Source: JARRNE01 sp963824085
Lineage (GTDB): Bacteria > Pseudomonadota > Gammaproteobacteria > Chromatiales > Chromatiaceae
Reading direction: 5' to 3'
Length of the DNA stretch: 64,000 nucleotides
NCBI GenBank assembly: GCA_963824085.1
Contig: CAWGNT010000012.1
Span: 1-64,000 of the forward strand
The notes beneath the pieces were generated by a model. The model did no database searches and was not told the DNA's origin. It saw only the letters and a list, made by a program, of their open reading frames with translations. Position numbers and translations under genes: made by a program. Shown here piece by piece: positions 52,357 to 60,532 of this stretch; within the stretch, counting starts at the first letter, position 1, and every line of letters begins with the position of its first letter.

Positions 52357-52827
52357 ATGTTCGATGTCGTCTTATACGAGCCGGAGATTCCGCCGAATAC
52401 GGGGAACATCATGCGGTTGTGCGCCAACTCGGGCGTCCGCCTCCACTTGATCGAGCCGCTGGGTTTCGATCTGGAAGACCGCCATCTGAGGCGCGCCGGA
52501 CTCGACTACCGGGAGTGGGCGAGCGTTCGAGTCCACACCAGCCTGGCTGATTATCTGGCCACGGCGCCGCAAGGCCGATTATATGCCTGCAGCACGCGCG
52601 GTGCGGTCGCATACACGACACCCGCTTACCATCCCGGGGACGGGTTCCTGTTTGGACCGGAGACACGCGGCTTACCTGAGAGGGTCCTGGAATCTATACC
52701 CGTAGGGCAGCGCCTGTTCTTGCCCATGCAGCCCGGCAGCCGCAGTCTCAATCTGTCGAACGCGGTGGCCATCGTGGTCTACGAGGCCTGGCGTCGAAAT
52801 GGGTTCGCCGGTGCTACCGCGGTCTGA
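52357..52827 (+). CDS. trmL: tRNA (cytidine(34)-2'-O)-methyltransferase
   Basis: TrmL methylates the wobble ribose of tRNA-Leu. The 156-residue SPOUT protein begins MFDVVLYEPEIPPNTGNIMRLC and has the knot motifs FLFGPETRGLPE and LPMQPGSRSLNLSNAVAIVVYEAWRR. Length matches the family. The nearest upstream gene is divergent and only 23 bp away, so its promoter must lie inside pyrD. Confidence 0.95.
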   Translation: MFDVVLYEPEIPPNTGNIMRLCANSGVRLHLIEPLGFDLEDRHLRRAGLDYREWASVRVHTSLADYLATAPQGRLYACSTRGAVAYTTPAYHPGDGFLFGPETRGLPERVLESIPVGQRLFLPMQPGSRSLNLSNAVAIVVYEAWRRNGFAGATAV

Positions 52828-52857
52828 TCTGATGGCGCCTCGCTTACCGGGACATAT

Positions 52858-52905
52858 GCACGGCGCCCCCCGGCGGGAGCGGCTCGTCCCAAAAGAACGA
52901 AAACC
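52858..52905. repeat. half palindromic intergenic element (right part)
   Basis: CACGGCGCCCCCCGGCGGGAGCGGCTCGTCCC followed by AAAAGAACGAAAACCCC matches the right arm and A-rich flank of the family, without core and left arm. It lies between the convergent ends of trmL and gpsA. Confidence 0.55.
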
Positions 52906-52943
52906 CCAGATCGAAACCGTATACGTGACTTGGCAGAATTCGC

Positions 52944-53954
52944 CTAGCCGAATTCGGCCTTGCTGCTGCGCTCGAGCAGATTCCGCGTTGCTTCATCGGG
53001 CGTCACGCCTCCGTAGAGGACGCCATACACCTGTTCGCTGATCGGCATCTCGACACCGAGCCGCTGCGCCATCGAACGCACGGATCGCGCGGAGATCACA
53101 CCCTCCACCTCCTGGCCGATCTCCGCCTTGGCCGCCTCGACAGTCAGTCCTCGTGCGAGGGCGAGCCCCATACGCCGGTTGCGCGACTGGTCGTCAGTGC
53201 AAGTCAGCACCAGGTCGCCGAGTCCGGCGAGCCCCATGAAGGTCTCCTGTCGACCGCCGAGGGCCGTGCCGAACCTGATCAGCTCGGCCAGCCCGCGCGT
53301 GATCAAGGCAGCACGAGTGTTGGCTCCGAATCCCAGCCCGTCGGCGATGCCCGTGGCGATGGCGAGGACATTCTTCGCGGCCCCGCCGACCTGGACACCT
53401 ATGAGGTCGTCGCTGGTATAAGCGCGGAAGCGCTCGCTGTGAAGATAGTCGGCAACGCGTCGAGCATGCTCCGGTCGGCGCGACGCAACCGTCACTGCCG
53501 TGGGCAGGCCCTGAGCCACCTCTCGGGCGAAGCTCGGACCAGATATGGCGGCCAGATCCCGGCCAACCAGGATCTCCTCCGCAACCTGATGCAACAGCCG
53601 GTTGCTGCCGGGTTCGAAGCCCTTCGTCGCCCAAGCGATCCCGAGGTCCCGGTCCAGAGGCATAGGCAGCGCGCGCAGCACGGCGGCGAATGCGTGGCTC
53701 GGGACCGCGATCAGAAGGCCCTGTGCCTGGCTGACGGCCTCCTCGATCGTGTCGACAGGGTACAGCTCCGGAGGGAGCGCGACTCCAGGCAGAAACTGCC
53801 GGTTCTCACGCTCCCGCCGCAGTGCCTCCATATGCTCGGGCAGGTGACCCCAAAGACGGACGGGGTGTCCGTTTCGAGACAAGAGCACTGCGAGCGCAGT
53901 GCCCCATGAGCCCGCGCCAAGGACGGCGATATGCGCGTGAGGGCCCGAGGTCAA
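52944..53954 (-). CDS. gpsA: NAD(P)-dependent glycerol-3-phosphate dehydrogenase
   Basis: GpsA makes sn-glycerol 3-phosphate, the backbone for phospholipids. The 336-residue protein has the Rossmann motif VLGAGSWGTALA, the ATKGFE and SGPSFAREV motifs, the catalytic Lys in GGAAKNVLAIATG and GLAGLGDLVLTCT. Its ATG overlaps the secB stop by 4 bp. SecB-GpsA order is standard in gammaproteobacteria. Confidence 0.97.
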   Translation of the reverse strand: MTSGPHAHIAVLGAGSWGTALAVLLSRNGHPVRLWGHLPEHMEALRRERENRQFLPGVALPPELYPVDTIEEAVSQAQGLLIAVPSHAFAAVLRALPMPLDRDLGIAWATKGFEPGSNRLLHQVAEEILVGRDLAAISGPSFAREVAQGLPTAVTVASRRPEHARRVADYLHSERFRAYTSDDLIGVQVGGAAKNVLAIATGIADGLGFGANTRAALITRGLAELIRFGTALGGRQETFMGLAGLGDLVLTCTDDQSRNRRMGLALARGLTVEAAKAEIGQEVEGVISARSVRSMAQRLGVEMPISEQVYGVLYGGVTPDEATRNLLERSSKAEFG

Positions 53955-54430
53955 TGGGCGGTCGGGCCTTCCTGCGCCTTGAGCTGCTCGGCGACCTGCT
54001 CCTGGTGCTGAGCAAACAAGGCGTCAAAGTTGACCGGCTGCAGCACGAGCTGCGGGAAGCTGCCCTTGGTGGCGAGGTCCGAGACCACCTCACGAGCATA
54101 AGGAAAAAGTAGATTTGGACAGTAGGCCCCGAGCAGTGGGCCGATCTCTTGCTCGGGGAATCCCTTGACGCCGAAGATTCCGGCCTGCTGGACCTCGACG
54201 ATCGAGGCCGTCTTCTCGCCGACCTTTGTCGTGACAGTGACCGCGAGCACTACCTCGTACGTGTCTTCACTCAGCCGATTGATCTTGGTGTTCAGATTGA
54301 GCTCGTGCTGCGGTTCCCATTGCTGCCGAAAGATATCCGGCGCGTTCGGCGACTCGAAGGAAGAATCCTTCAAATAGATCCGTTGCAGCGCAAACTGGCG
54401 CTCACCTGTAGGCTGTTGGTTGTCGGTCAT
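53951..54430 (-). CDS. secB: protein-export chaperone SecB
   Basis: SecB keeps exported precursors unfolded and hands them to SecA. The 159-residue acidic protein has FALQRIYLKDSSFESPNAP, the typical N-terminal strand, EVVLAVTVTTKVGEKTASIVEVQQAGIF, and FPYAREVVSDLATKGSFPQLVLQPVNFDAL. It lies between a rhodanese gene and gpsA. In many relatives glutaredoxin grxC sits between rhodanese and secB; it is missing here. Confidence 0.97.
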   Translation of the reverse strand: MTDNQQPTGERQFALQRIYLKDSSFESPNAPDIFRQQWEPQHELNLNTKINRLSEDTYEVVLAVTVTTKVGEKTASIVEVQQAGIFGVKGFPEQEIGPLLGAYCPNLLFPYAREVVSDLATKGSFPQLVLQPVNFDALFAQHQEQVAEQLKAQEGPTAH

Positions 54431-54478
54431 GTCGTCTCATCCGGGATAGCTTGGAGGGCCCCTCGACCCGCGCCGGCT

Positions 54479-54907
54479 TCAGCGCTTCTTGCGGGTCACG
54501 GGCAGATTGGCGTTCTGCCACGCCAGCACGCCGCCGCGGAGGTTGTATACCTCCGGGAATCCTTCCTTGCGAAGCTGGCGGCAGGCCATGGAGGACTGGG
54601 AGCCTGATCGGCAGGCCACCACAATGGGCTTGTCCTTGTGCTTCTGGAGGATAGCCATCTGGTTCTTCAGCCCGTTCATGGGAATGTTGAGGGCGTTAAT
54701 GATATGGCCCGTCGCAAAATCGGCGGCGGGCCGCACATCCACGACCACGGCGTCTCGACGGTTGATCAGCTCGGTGGCGGCGACGGGTCCTACCGAACCC
54801 TTCTCGCCCATCGTAAGGTTGTAGGCGAGCAGGGCCAGAATCACCACCAAGGCGGCGAAGAGCGCCCAGTGGTTGGTGACGAACTCGATCAGTTGCTGCG
54901 CCTGCAT
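54479..54907 (-). CDS. membrane-anchored rhodanese-like protein
   Basis: The 142-residue protein has an N-terminal membrane helix (ALFAALVVILALLAYNL), then a rhodanese domain: DVRPAADFATGHIINALNIP and the catalytic loop VACRSGSQSS with active Cys. Rhodaneses move sulfane sulfur from donors such as thiosulfate or persulfides to acceptors; this one resembles E. coli YibN, whose role is unsettled. It is probably transcribed with secB and gpsA. An ArsR-type regulator with BigR/SqrR-like cysteines lies upstream in the same direction. Confidence 0.92.
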   Translation of the reverse strand: MQAQQLIEFVTNHWALFAALVVILALLAYNLTMGEKGSVGPVAATELINRRDAVVVDVRPAADFATGHIINALNIPMNGLKNQMAILQKHKDKPIVVACRSGSQSSMACRQLRKEGFPEVYNLRGGVLAWQNANLPVTRKKR

Positions 54908-55091
54908 GTCTGGCTAAGTGTCAGGAGTAATCCGCACGGCGGGCGTTCGCACACCGGAGGCGGGAGTATAAGACGCTGTGCCGAGGCAGTCATCCTCGGC
55001 TGGGGTCAGCGAGATGGTGCGAAGGCCGAAGATCGCGGTTGGACGCCCCTCGGCAATGTATGCCGTTCCCATTTGAATCGGTCGCTTATCC

Positions 55092-55194
55092 GGGGTCGGG
55101 TTGCGCCCGACGGGGCACGCCGCAAATTCTTCCCTGAAGGATTGACGGCCGCCTCCCTGCGGCCAACACCGCCCGTCGGGCGCAACCCGACCCC
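55092..55194. repeat. palindromic intergenic element, perfect 23-bp arms
   Basis: Arms 55092-55114 and 55172-55194 are perfect 23-bp inverted repeats (GGGGTCGGGTTGCGCCCG and complement). Inner stem GGCCGC/GCGGCC encloses CTCCCT, and the core reads CACGCCGCAAATTCTTCCC. A-rich flank GCGAAGCGAAAG follows. It lies in the 344-bp gap between the ArsR-type gene and the rhodanese gene, both on the minus strand; no gene is visible there. Confidence 0.85.
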
Positions 55195-55251
55195 TATGGC
55201 CGCGAAGCGAAAGAAAACGGCGTCAGTTGGGTGGAGTCGAGCGAGGGCTGT

Positions 55252-55620
55252 TCAACGCCCGTGGTGACAGAATACCTCGCGCATCATCCGAATCAGCTGG
55301 AGTGTGCGGGAGTCGCCGACCCGGTAGTAGACGCGGTTCGCGTCCTTGCGTGATGCGAGTATCCCTTTGTCCCGCAGGATGGCGAGGTGCTGCGAGATGT
55401 TGCTTTGGGAGGTGCCCACATAGTCGACGATCTCCTGCACGCTCACCTCCTGGTCCCCCAAGGTGCACAGGATCTTCAAGCGCAGCGGATGGGACATTGC
55501 CTTGAGCGAGCGCGACGCGCGGTCGATGTCACGGTCGTCGAGGATGAGATCGACAGGTGACTCGTCGCTGCCTGCTGTGTTCAGAACGGGATGGACGGGG
55601 CGGCTGAGGTTTCCGACCAT
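55252..55620 (-). CDS. ArsR-family regulator with BigR/SqrR-like cysteine pair
   Basis: ArsR-type repressors leave DNA when their sensor residues bind metal or react. The 122-residue protein has the winged-helix core (MSHPLRLKILCTLGDQEVSV, then recognition helix SQSNISQHLAILRDKG and wing RVYYRV). Cys52 and Cys118, 66 residues apart, stand where BigR and SqrR have their persulfide-sensing pair (Cys42/108 and Cys41/107). The metal-binding cysteines of ArsR or SmtB (ELCVCDL) are absent. The rhodanese gene next in the same direction suits a sulfide or persulfide stimulus. An AT-rich stretch at about 55632-55664 is the likely self-operator. Confidence 0.88.
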   Translation of the reverse strand: MVGNLSRPVHPVLNTAGSDESPVDLILDDRDIDRASRSLKAMSHPLRLKILCTLGDQEVSVQEIVDYVGTSQSNISQHLAILRDKGILASRKDANRVYYRVGDSRTLQLIRMMREVFCHHGR

Positions 55621-55823
55621 GGATGCACTCTCATTAACTCATAACAATAGAATAATAAACTTTTTACGGTGAGATGCGAAGCGCCGGGGGTGTCTGGGAC
55701 GGCTCCAGCGGGAAGCGATAGACTGCGTTCCACCGCTTGCCCGTCGGCTCAAGAGAGCACGGCGACGGCGGAGCCAAAGAGAGGCAACAGCGTGACAACC
55801 CTTGATCTGAGAAAGAACACTTC

Positions 55824-55972
55824 ACCACGAAGAGCACGAAGAAACACGAAGAAAAACAACGGCGAAATAGGGAAGGGGGGTACATCCGGCTTCACCCTCC
55901 GCCTGATGGTGCAATTGGAAGTAACTATTTGAAACTCTTCGCGTCCTTCGCGTCCTTCGTGTCCTTCGTGGT
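55824..55972. repeat. dispersed element with GAAG-rich inverted termini
   Basis: ACCACGAAGAGCACGAAG at the left end and CTTCGTGTCCTTCGTGGT at the right end are inverted repeats made of short CACGAAG units, enclosing about 110 bp that is richer in A and T. Elements with CACGAAG...CTTCGTG ends are scattered in many proteobacterial genomes. No gene lies in the 489-bp gap 55621-56109 apart from this. Confidence 0.65.
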
Positions 55973-56109
55973 TCGACTTGCGAATCCAGGTTGATGGACG
56001 AGACCACCCAGTGGGAAATTGGCGCGATACAGTCGGCCCAGCCGGGAGGGACCGCCTTCGGGAAGTGCATGGAGCACGATTTCCGCTTACTTCCTCTTTG
56101 CACTGACTC

Positions 56110-57411
56110 ATGAAGGCCTGGCGTCTGGTCTTTGCCGTGGGCTTGGCGACGCTGGCCTTGTTCACCACCGTCCCGAAAGCGGCCGACGACGAGATCGAAG
56201 CCCGCCAGAAAGAGCTTTCCGACGTCGAGCAACGGATGCGCGGCCTTGCGCAGGATCTGCAGGCGCGCCGCAGCGACCGTGGAACCTTGCTTGCGGAGCT
56301 CGAGAAGATCGAACGCAATATCGCCGATCTCGCCCTGTCCGGACGTCAACTGGAGGCGATGGTGGCCGAGGAGAAGCGAGCCCTGGCGGATCTTGATGCT
56401 CGCCTCGCAACGGAAAGGCGAGCGCTCGAATCCGAGCAGGCCATCCTCGCCCAGCTGTTGCGCTCAGCCTATGCCGCCGGTCGCGGCGACCGCATCCGGC
56501 TCTTGCTAAATCAGCAAGATGCGGCCAAAGTGAGCCGCGTCATGGCGTACTACGGTTACCTCAACCGCTATCGGGTGACGCGAATTGCCGAGATCGATGC
56601 CCGCGCCCGGAAGCTCGAACAGCTGACCCGGGAGTCGGAGGAGGAGGGCGAGCGGCTCACCGCGTTGGCCGCGCGCCAGAGCGAAACACGCGAACGCCTG
56701 ACGGCTCGCCGCGGCGAGCGCAAAGAGCTGCTCACGGCATTGGAAAAAACCATCGCGACCGACGAAGCGCGCTTTAGGGGCCTCAAGGCCGACGCCGAAG
56801 GCTTGCGACAGCTCCTCGACCAGCTCGAGCGACGGGCGCAAGCCTTACCGGAGGCTGATCTGAAACAAGACGCCATCAGCAAACGCCGGGGCATGCTGGC
56901 ATGGCCGCTTGCCCACGGACATCTCGTCTATCACTTCGGGCAACCCAAAGGGAGCAGCGGTCAGAGGTGGGACGGCGTGGTCATCGCCGGCCGGGAAGGG
57001 GCTGAGGTCCGAGCGGTTTACACGGGCCGCGTCGTCTATGCCGACTGGCTGCGGGGTTTTGGGTTGCTGCTGATCATCGAGCACGATGACGGGTATATGA
57101 GCCTTTACGGGTATAATCAGACCCTCCTGAAGGAGCCGGGGGAGTGGGTTGCCGCTGGCGACGTCATTGCCCTGAGCGGAAGCAGCGGCGGTCGGCGCTC
57201 GCCCGGGCTCTACTTCGCCATTCGTCACCATGGCCATCCGGTGAATCCCGAGAAGTGGTGCCGAGCCGGCGGAAAGATGAGCGGAAGGCGCGTGCTACGG
57301 TCCTCGGCCCTGATCGCGGAACGCGCCGCCGATTCTCCAATCGAACAGGACATCGCGGCATCGGGTCCCGAAATCCGCCCGGCCCGCGTTAGCGTGTCGT
57401 CCCATCCTTAA
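56110..57411 (+). CDS. envC: EnvC-like murein hydrolase activator
   Basis: EnvC-type proteins activate septal amidases during division. The 433-residue protein has a signal peptide (LVFAVGLATLALFTTVPKAA), two long coiled-coil segments (about 25-130 and 155-255) and a C-terminal LytM domain. That domain has lost zinc ligands (RWDGVVI in place of HxGxD, GLYFAIR in place of HxH), as in E. coli EnvC, so it is an activator rather than an enzyme. It comes before ctpA, as is usual; gpmI, which often precedes envC, is missing. Confidence 0.92.
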   Translation: MKAWRLVFAVGLATLALFTTVPKAADDEIEARQKELSDVEQRMRGLAQDLQARRSDRGTLLAELEKIERNIADLALSGRQLEAMVAEEKRALADLDARLATERRALESEQAILAQLLRSAYAAGRGDRIRLLLNQQDAAKVSRVMAYYGYLNRYRVTRIAEIDARARKLEQLTRESEEEGERLTALAARQSETRERLTARRGERKELLTALEKTIATDEARFRGLKADAEGLRQLLDQLERRAQALPEADLKQDAISKRRGMLAWPLAHGHLVYHFGQPKGSSGQRWDGVVIAGREGAEVRAVYTGRVVYADWLRGFGLLLIIEHDDGYMSLYGYNQTLLKEPGEWVAAGDVIALSGSSGGRRSPGLYFAIRHHGHPVNPEKWCRAGGKMSGRRVLRSSALIAERAADSPIEQDIAASGPEIRPARVSVSSHP

Positions 57412-57432
57412 GCTCTTCACAGTAATCCGCAA

Positions 57433-58800
57433 ATGAAAAGCCGTTCTCCGTTCTTCTTGGTATTGACCGTCGGCATTCTCATCGGCATCGCCGGCGCCTG
57501 GGTCGGCGGGGTCGTCGCCGAGGAAAACGCAACCGCAAGCGAGCTCCCCTTGAAGGAGCTGCGCACATTTGCGGAGGTCTTGGGGCGTATCAAGACAGAT
57601 TACGTGGAGACGGTGAACGACAAGTCCCTGATCGAGAGTGCGATCCGCGGGATGCTCGCTGGCCTGGATCCCCACTCTTCCTATCTGAACGAGGAGGAGT
57701 ATCGGGACCTCCAAGTCGGTACCAGCGGCGAGTTTGGCGGTCTCGGCATCGAGGTCGGCATGGAGGACGGATTCGTCAAGGTCATCGCTCCGATCGACGA
57801 TACCCCCGCCCAACGGGCAGGGCTCAAGGCCGGCGATATGATCGTTCGGATCGACGAGAAACCGGTGAAGGGCATGGGCCTGAATGAAGCGGTAAACCTC
57901 ATGCGAGGCAAGCCTGGCACCACGATCACCCTCACCGTCATGCGCGAAGGCGGCGATCGTCCCCTCAAGATCGAGCTCGTGCGCGACGTTATCCACGTGG
58001 CCAGCGTCAAGAACAGGACCCTGGAGCCCGGATACGGCTACATCCGTATCTCCCACTTCCAGTCTCGCACCAGCGAAGATCTGTTGAAGGCGCTGGCGGA
58101 GCTCAAGAAGGAAAGCGGCGGCTCGCTGAAAGGTCTGGTGCTCGACCTGCGCAACAATCCAGGGGGCGTCCTCAACAGCGCCGTGAGCGTGAGCGACGCC
58201 TTCCTTACCGGCGGCCTCATCGTCTACACGAAGGGCCGCGTCGAGGACTCGGAGCTGCAGTTCAAGGCCGGGCCCGACGACGTACTGAAGGGAGCCCCCA
58301 TCGTGGTGCTGGTGAATGGCGGCTCTGCGTCCGCCTCCGAGATCGTTGCCGGGGCGCTGCAAGATCAAAAGCGCGCGATCATCATGGGTACCCAGACCTT
58401 CGGCAAAGGGTCGGTGCAAACGATTATCCCCATCGACAACAAGAGCGCGCTCAAGCTGACCACGGCGCGCTACTACACCCCCTCTGGGCGCTCCATCCAG
58501 GCTCACGGCATCGCGCCCGACATCCCGCTCCCCCGCGCCGAGCTTACCCTTGCCCAGGAAGGCGGCGTCGCGCGGCTCAAGGAGGCGGATCTGGTAAGGC
58601 ACCTGGACGAGTCCGGCGACGGCTCGGACGAGACCAAGGCCAAGCCGAAAGCCGGTGGTGAGGACGGCTCCAAGGGCAAGGAGAGCGACAAGGGCAAGGA
58701 TGGCGCGCAGAAACCCCTGGCCGCTGAAGATTACCAGCTCAGCGAGGCGCTGAATGTGCTCAAGGGCCTCAACATCCTTGGAAAAGCAAAGACCGGCTGA
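57433..58800 (+). CDS. carboxy-terminal processing protease CtpA
   Basis: The 455-residue S41 peptidase has an N-terminal signal anchor (FFLVLTVGILIGIAGAWVGG), a PDZ domain (about 90-165, GLGIEVGMEDGFVKVIAPID), and the catalytic Ser-Lys pair in GSASASEIVAG and FGKGSVQTIIP. A Lys/Gly/Asp-rich linker (about 395-430) precedes a helical end. CtpA-type proteases act in the periplasm on envelope proteins such as wall hydrolases. It starts 21 bp after envC, so the two form an operon. Confidence 0.94.
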   Translation: MKSRSPFFLVLTVGILIGIAGAWVGGVVAEENATASELPLKELRTFAEVLGRIKTDYVETVNDKSLIESAIRGMLAGLDPHSSYLNEEEYRDLQVGTSGEFGGLGIEVGMEDGFVKVIAPIDDTPAQRAGLKAGDMIVRIDEKPVKGMGLNEAVNLMRGKPGTTITLTVMREGGDRPLKIELVRDVIHVASVKNRTLEPGYGYIRISHFQSRTSEDLLKALAELKKESGGSLKGLVLDLRNNPGGVLNSAVSVSDAFLTGGLIVYTKGRVEDSELQFKAGPDDVLKGAPIVVLVNGGSASASEIVAGALQDQKRAIIMGTQTFGKGSVQTIIPIDNKSALKLTTARYYTPSGRSIQAHGIAPDIPLPRAELTLAQEGGVARLKEADLVRHLDESGDGSDETKAKPKAGGEDGSKGKESDKGKDGAQKPLAAEDYQLSEALNVLKGLNILGKAKTG

Positions 58801-58840
58801 TCCACGCCGACATCATTAGCGGTGTGTACAGGAGGAAGCC

Positions 58841-59395
58841 ATGACGCGGGTACTCATCCCTCTCGCGGAGGGCTATGAAGAGTTGGAGGCAGTCACAGTC
58901 GTCGATCTCCTGCGCCGTGCTCAGATCGATGTGGTGACCGCAGGATTGCGGGAAGGCCCCGTTCGGGGCAGCCGGGGAACGGTGCTGGTGCCGGACGCGC
59001 TGCTCGCCGAGGTGATGGATGACGACTTCGACATGATCGTGTTGCCGGGCGGTCTTCCGGGTGCAAAGCACCTGGACGAGGACGAGCGGATTCACCGCCT
59101 GCTGAAGCGCTACCACGCGGAGGAGCGTTACGCCGCCGCGATCTGCGCGGCACCGAAAGTCCTCGCCAATGCGGGCCTCCTCGATGGCCGATCGGCGACC
59201 AGCTACCCGGGTGCGGTTACGCGAGACGAATTTCCGGAGGTGAACCTCCTCAGTGTCCCCGTGGTTGTGGACGGCAGGGTGGTTACCTCCCGCGGTCCAG
59301 GGACCGCGATGGACTTCGCTCTTCAGCTCATCGAGCTCTTGGTCGGCGGGGCGAAGCGGCAGGAGGTGGAAACCGCCCTCGTGAGGGAGATCTGA
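58841..59395 (+). CDS. DJ-1/PfpI family protein, YajL-like
   Basis: The 184-residue protein has the DJ-1 features: PLAEGYEELEAVTVVDLLRRA with the conserved Glu, and the nucleophile elbow AAICAAPKVLANAGLL with the oxidisable Cys, then TSYPG and TSRGPGTAMDFAL. Relatives protect against oxidative and carbonyl stress, with debated deglycase activity. It starts 40 bp after ctpA with a good GGAGG site. Confidence 0.93.
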   Translation: MTRVLIPLAEGYEELEAVTVVDLLRRAQIDVVTAGLREGPVRGSRGTVLVPDALLAEVMDDDFDMIVLPGGLPGAKHLDEDERIHRLLKRYHAEERYAAAICAAPKVLANAGLLDGRSATSYPGAVTRDEFPEVNLLSVPVVVDGRVVTSRGPGTAMDFALQLIELLVGGAKRQEVETALVREI

Positions 59396-59446
59396 TCGGA
59401 GCCCGGGACCCCAAGGTCATCAGTTTGAGGCCTGGAGTGGCACCGA

Positions 59447-60532
59447 ATGAATGTTGCGGCGGCCGATCCCTCCAGCGGCGAGGCGATGGCTGATCCGGTT
59501 TGGATCATCCTGGCGGGCATTGTCGCCTTCGCGATCAGCGCCTGGCTCTCGCGGTATCTGTCGCGGACACCGGGTTTCTCCGCCCGGATGCTGGATTTCC
59601 CGAATGCACGATCCCTACACCAGTCGCCTGTCCCGCGCACGGGGGGCGTCGCCTTGTGGGGCGGACTGGGGGGCGCCGTCGCGGTTGCGCTTATGGCGGC
59701 GCTGCCAATGCCGGCCGGCTCGGGATGGGTCGCGGGGGCAGCGATCGTAGTCGCGCTGGTCTCGTTCCTGGACGACCGTGGTGGGGTGCCTCCGCGCTAC
59801 CGTTTGATTGCGCACGCTGCGGCGGCATTGGTCCTGTTCGCGGGCGGTGTTCGGTGGTTCGTGCTCGATGCCCCCGGTTTCGCGTGGATGATGCCCGACG
59901 CACTGGCGTTCGCCTTGTCCGTCGTTTACGTGGTTTGGATGGTCAATCTTTACAACTTCATGGACGGGATGGACGGCTTTGCGGCCGGAATGGCCGTGTT
60001 TGGGTTCGGCGCGCTGGCCGCGCTCGGCGGACAGGCTGGGGACATGGCCTTTGCGCTCGCCAACGCTCTGATCGCCGCGGCAGCCGGTGGGTTCCTGCTC
60101 AGCAATTTCCCGCCGGCGCGCATCTTCCTCGGCGATCTCGGTTCCGCCACGCTGGGACTGCTCGCCGCCGCGATGTCGCTTGTCGGCACTCAGCGCGGCC
60201 TGTTCCCCCTGTGGGTCGCCTGGCTGGTGTTCTCGCCGTTTATCGTGGACGCCACCTGGACCCTGCTCAGACGACTCATCCGCGGCGAGCGCATCTGGGA
60301 CGCGCACCGCTCCCATCACTACCAGCGCCTGGTACTCGCGGGCTGGAGCCAGCGCCGGACCGTGCTTCGTTCATACGTCTTGATGGCGGCATGCGGAGCG
60401 ACCGCAGTCGCCGCGCCGGGGATGACGGACCATGACCAATGGTGGCTCCTCGCCGCCTGGTCCTGCATCTACCTCCTGATCGGATTCAAGACCCGCCTCG
60501 TCGAGCGCGGGGCAGCCGCGGACTCCCAGTGA
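59447..60532 (+). CDS. glycosyl-1-phosphate transferase, MraY/WecA family
   Basis: This polytopic protein of 361 residues transfers a sugar phosphate to undecaprenyl phosphate to start glycan assembly. Family motifs are the DDR in VSFLDDRGGVPP, the catalytic MVNLYNFMDGMDG and FLGDLGSATLG, and the cytoplasmic HRSHHYQRL loop. About ten membrane helices are visible. It ends in an overlap with the next gene (AGTGA), so the two are coupled and likely share a pathway for surface polysaccharide. Confidence 0.92.
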   Translation: MNVAAADPSSGEAMADPVWIILAGIVAFAISAWLSRYLSRTPGFSARMLDFPNARSLHQSPVPRTGGVALWGGLGGAVAVALMAALPMPAGSGWVAGAAIVVALVSFLDDRGGVPPRYRLIAHAAAALVLFAGGVRWFVLDAPGFAWMMPDALAFALSVVYVVWMVNLYNFMDGMDGFAAGMAVFGFGALAALGGQAGDMAFALANALIAAAAGGFLLSNFPPARIFLGDLGSATLGLLAAAMSLVGTQRGLFPLWVAWLVFSPFIVDATWTLLRRLIRGERIWDAHRSHHYQRLVLAGWSQRRTVLRSYVLMAACGATAVAAPGMTDHDQWWLLAAWSCIYLLIGFKTRLVERGAAADSQ

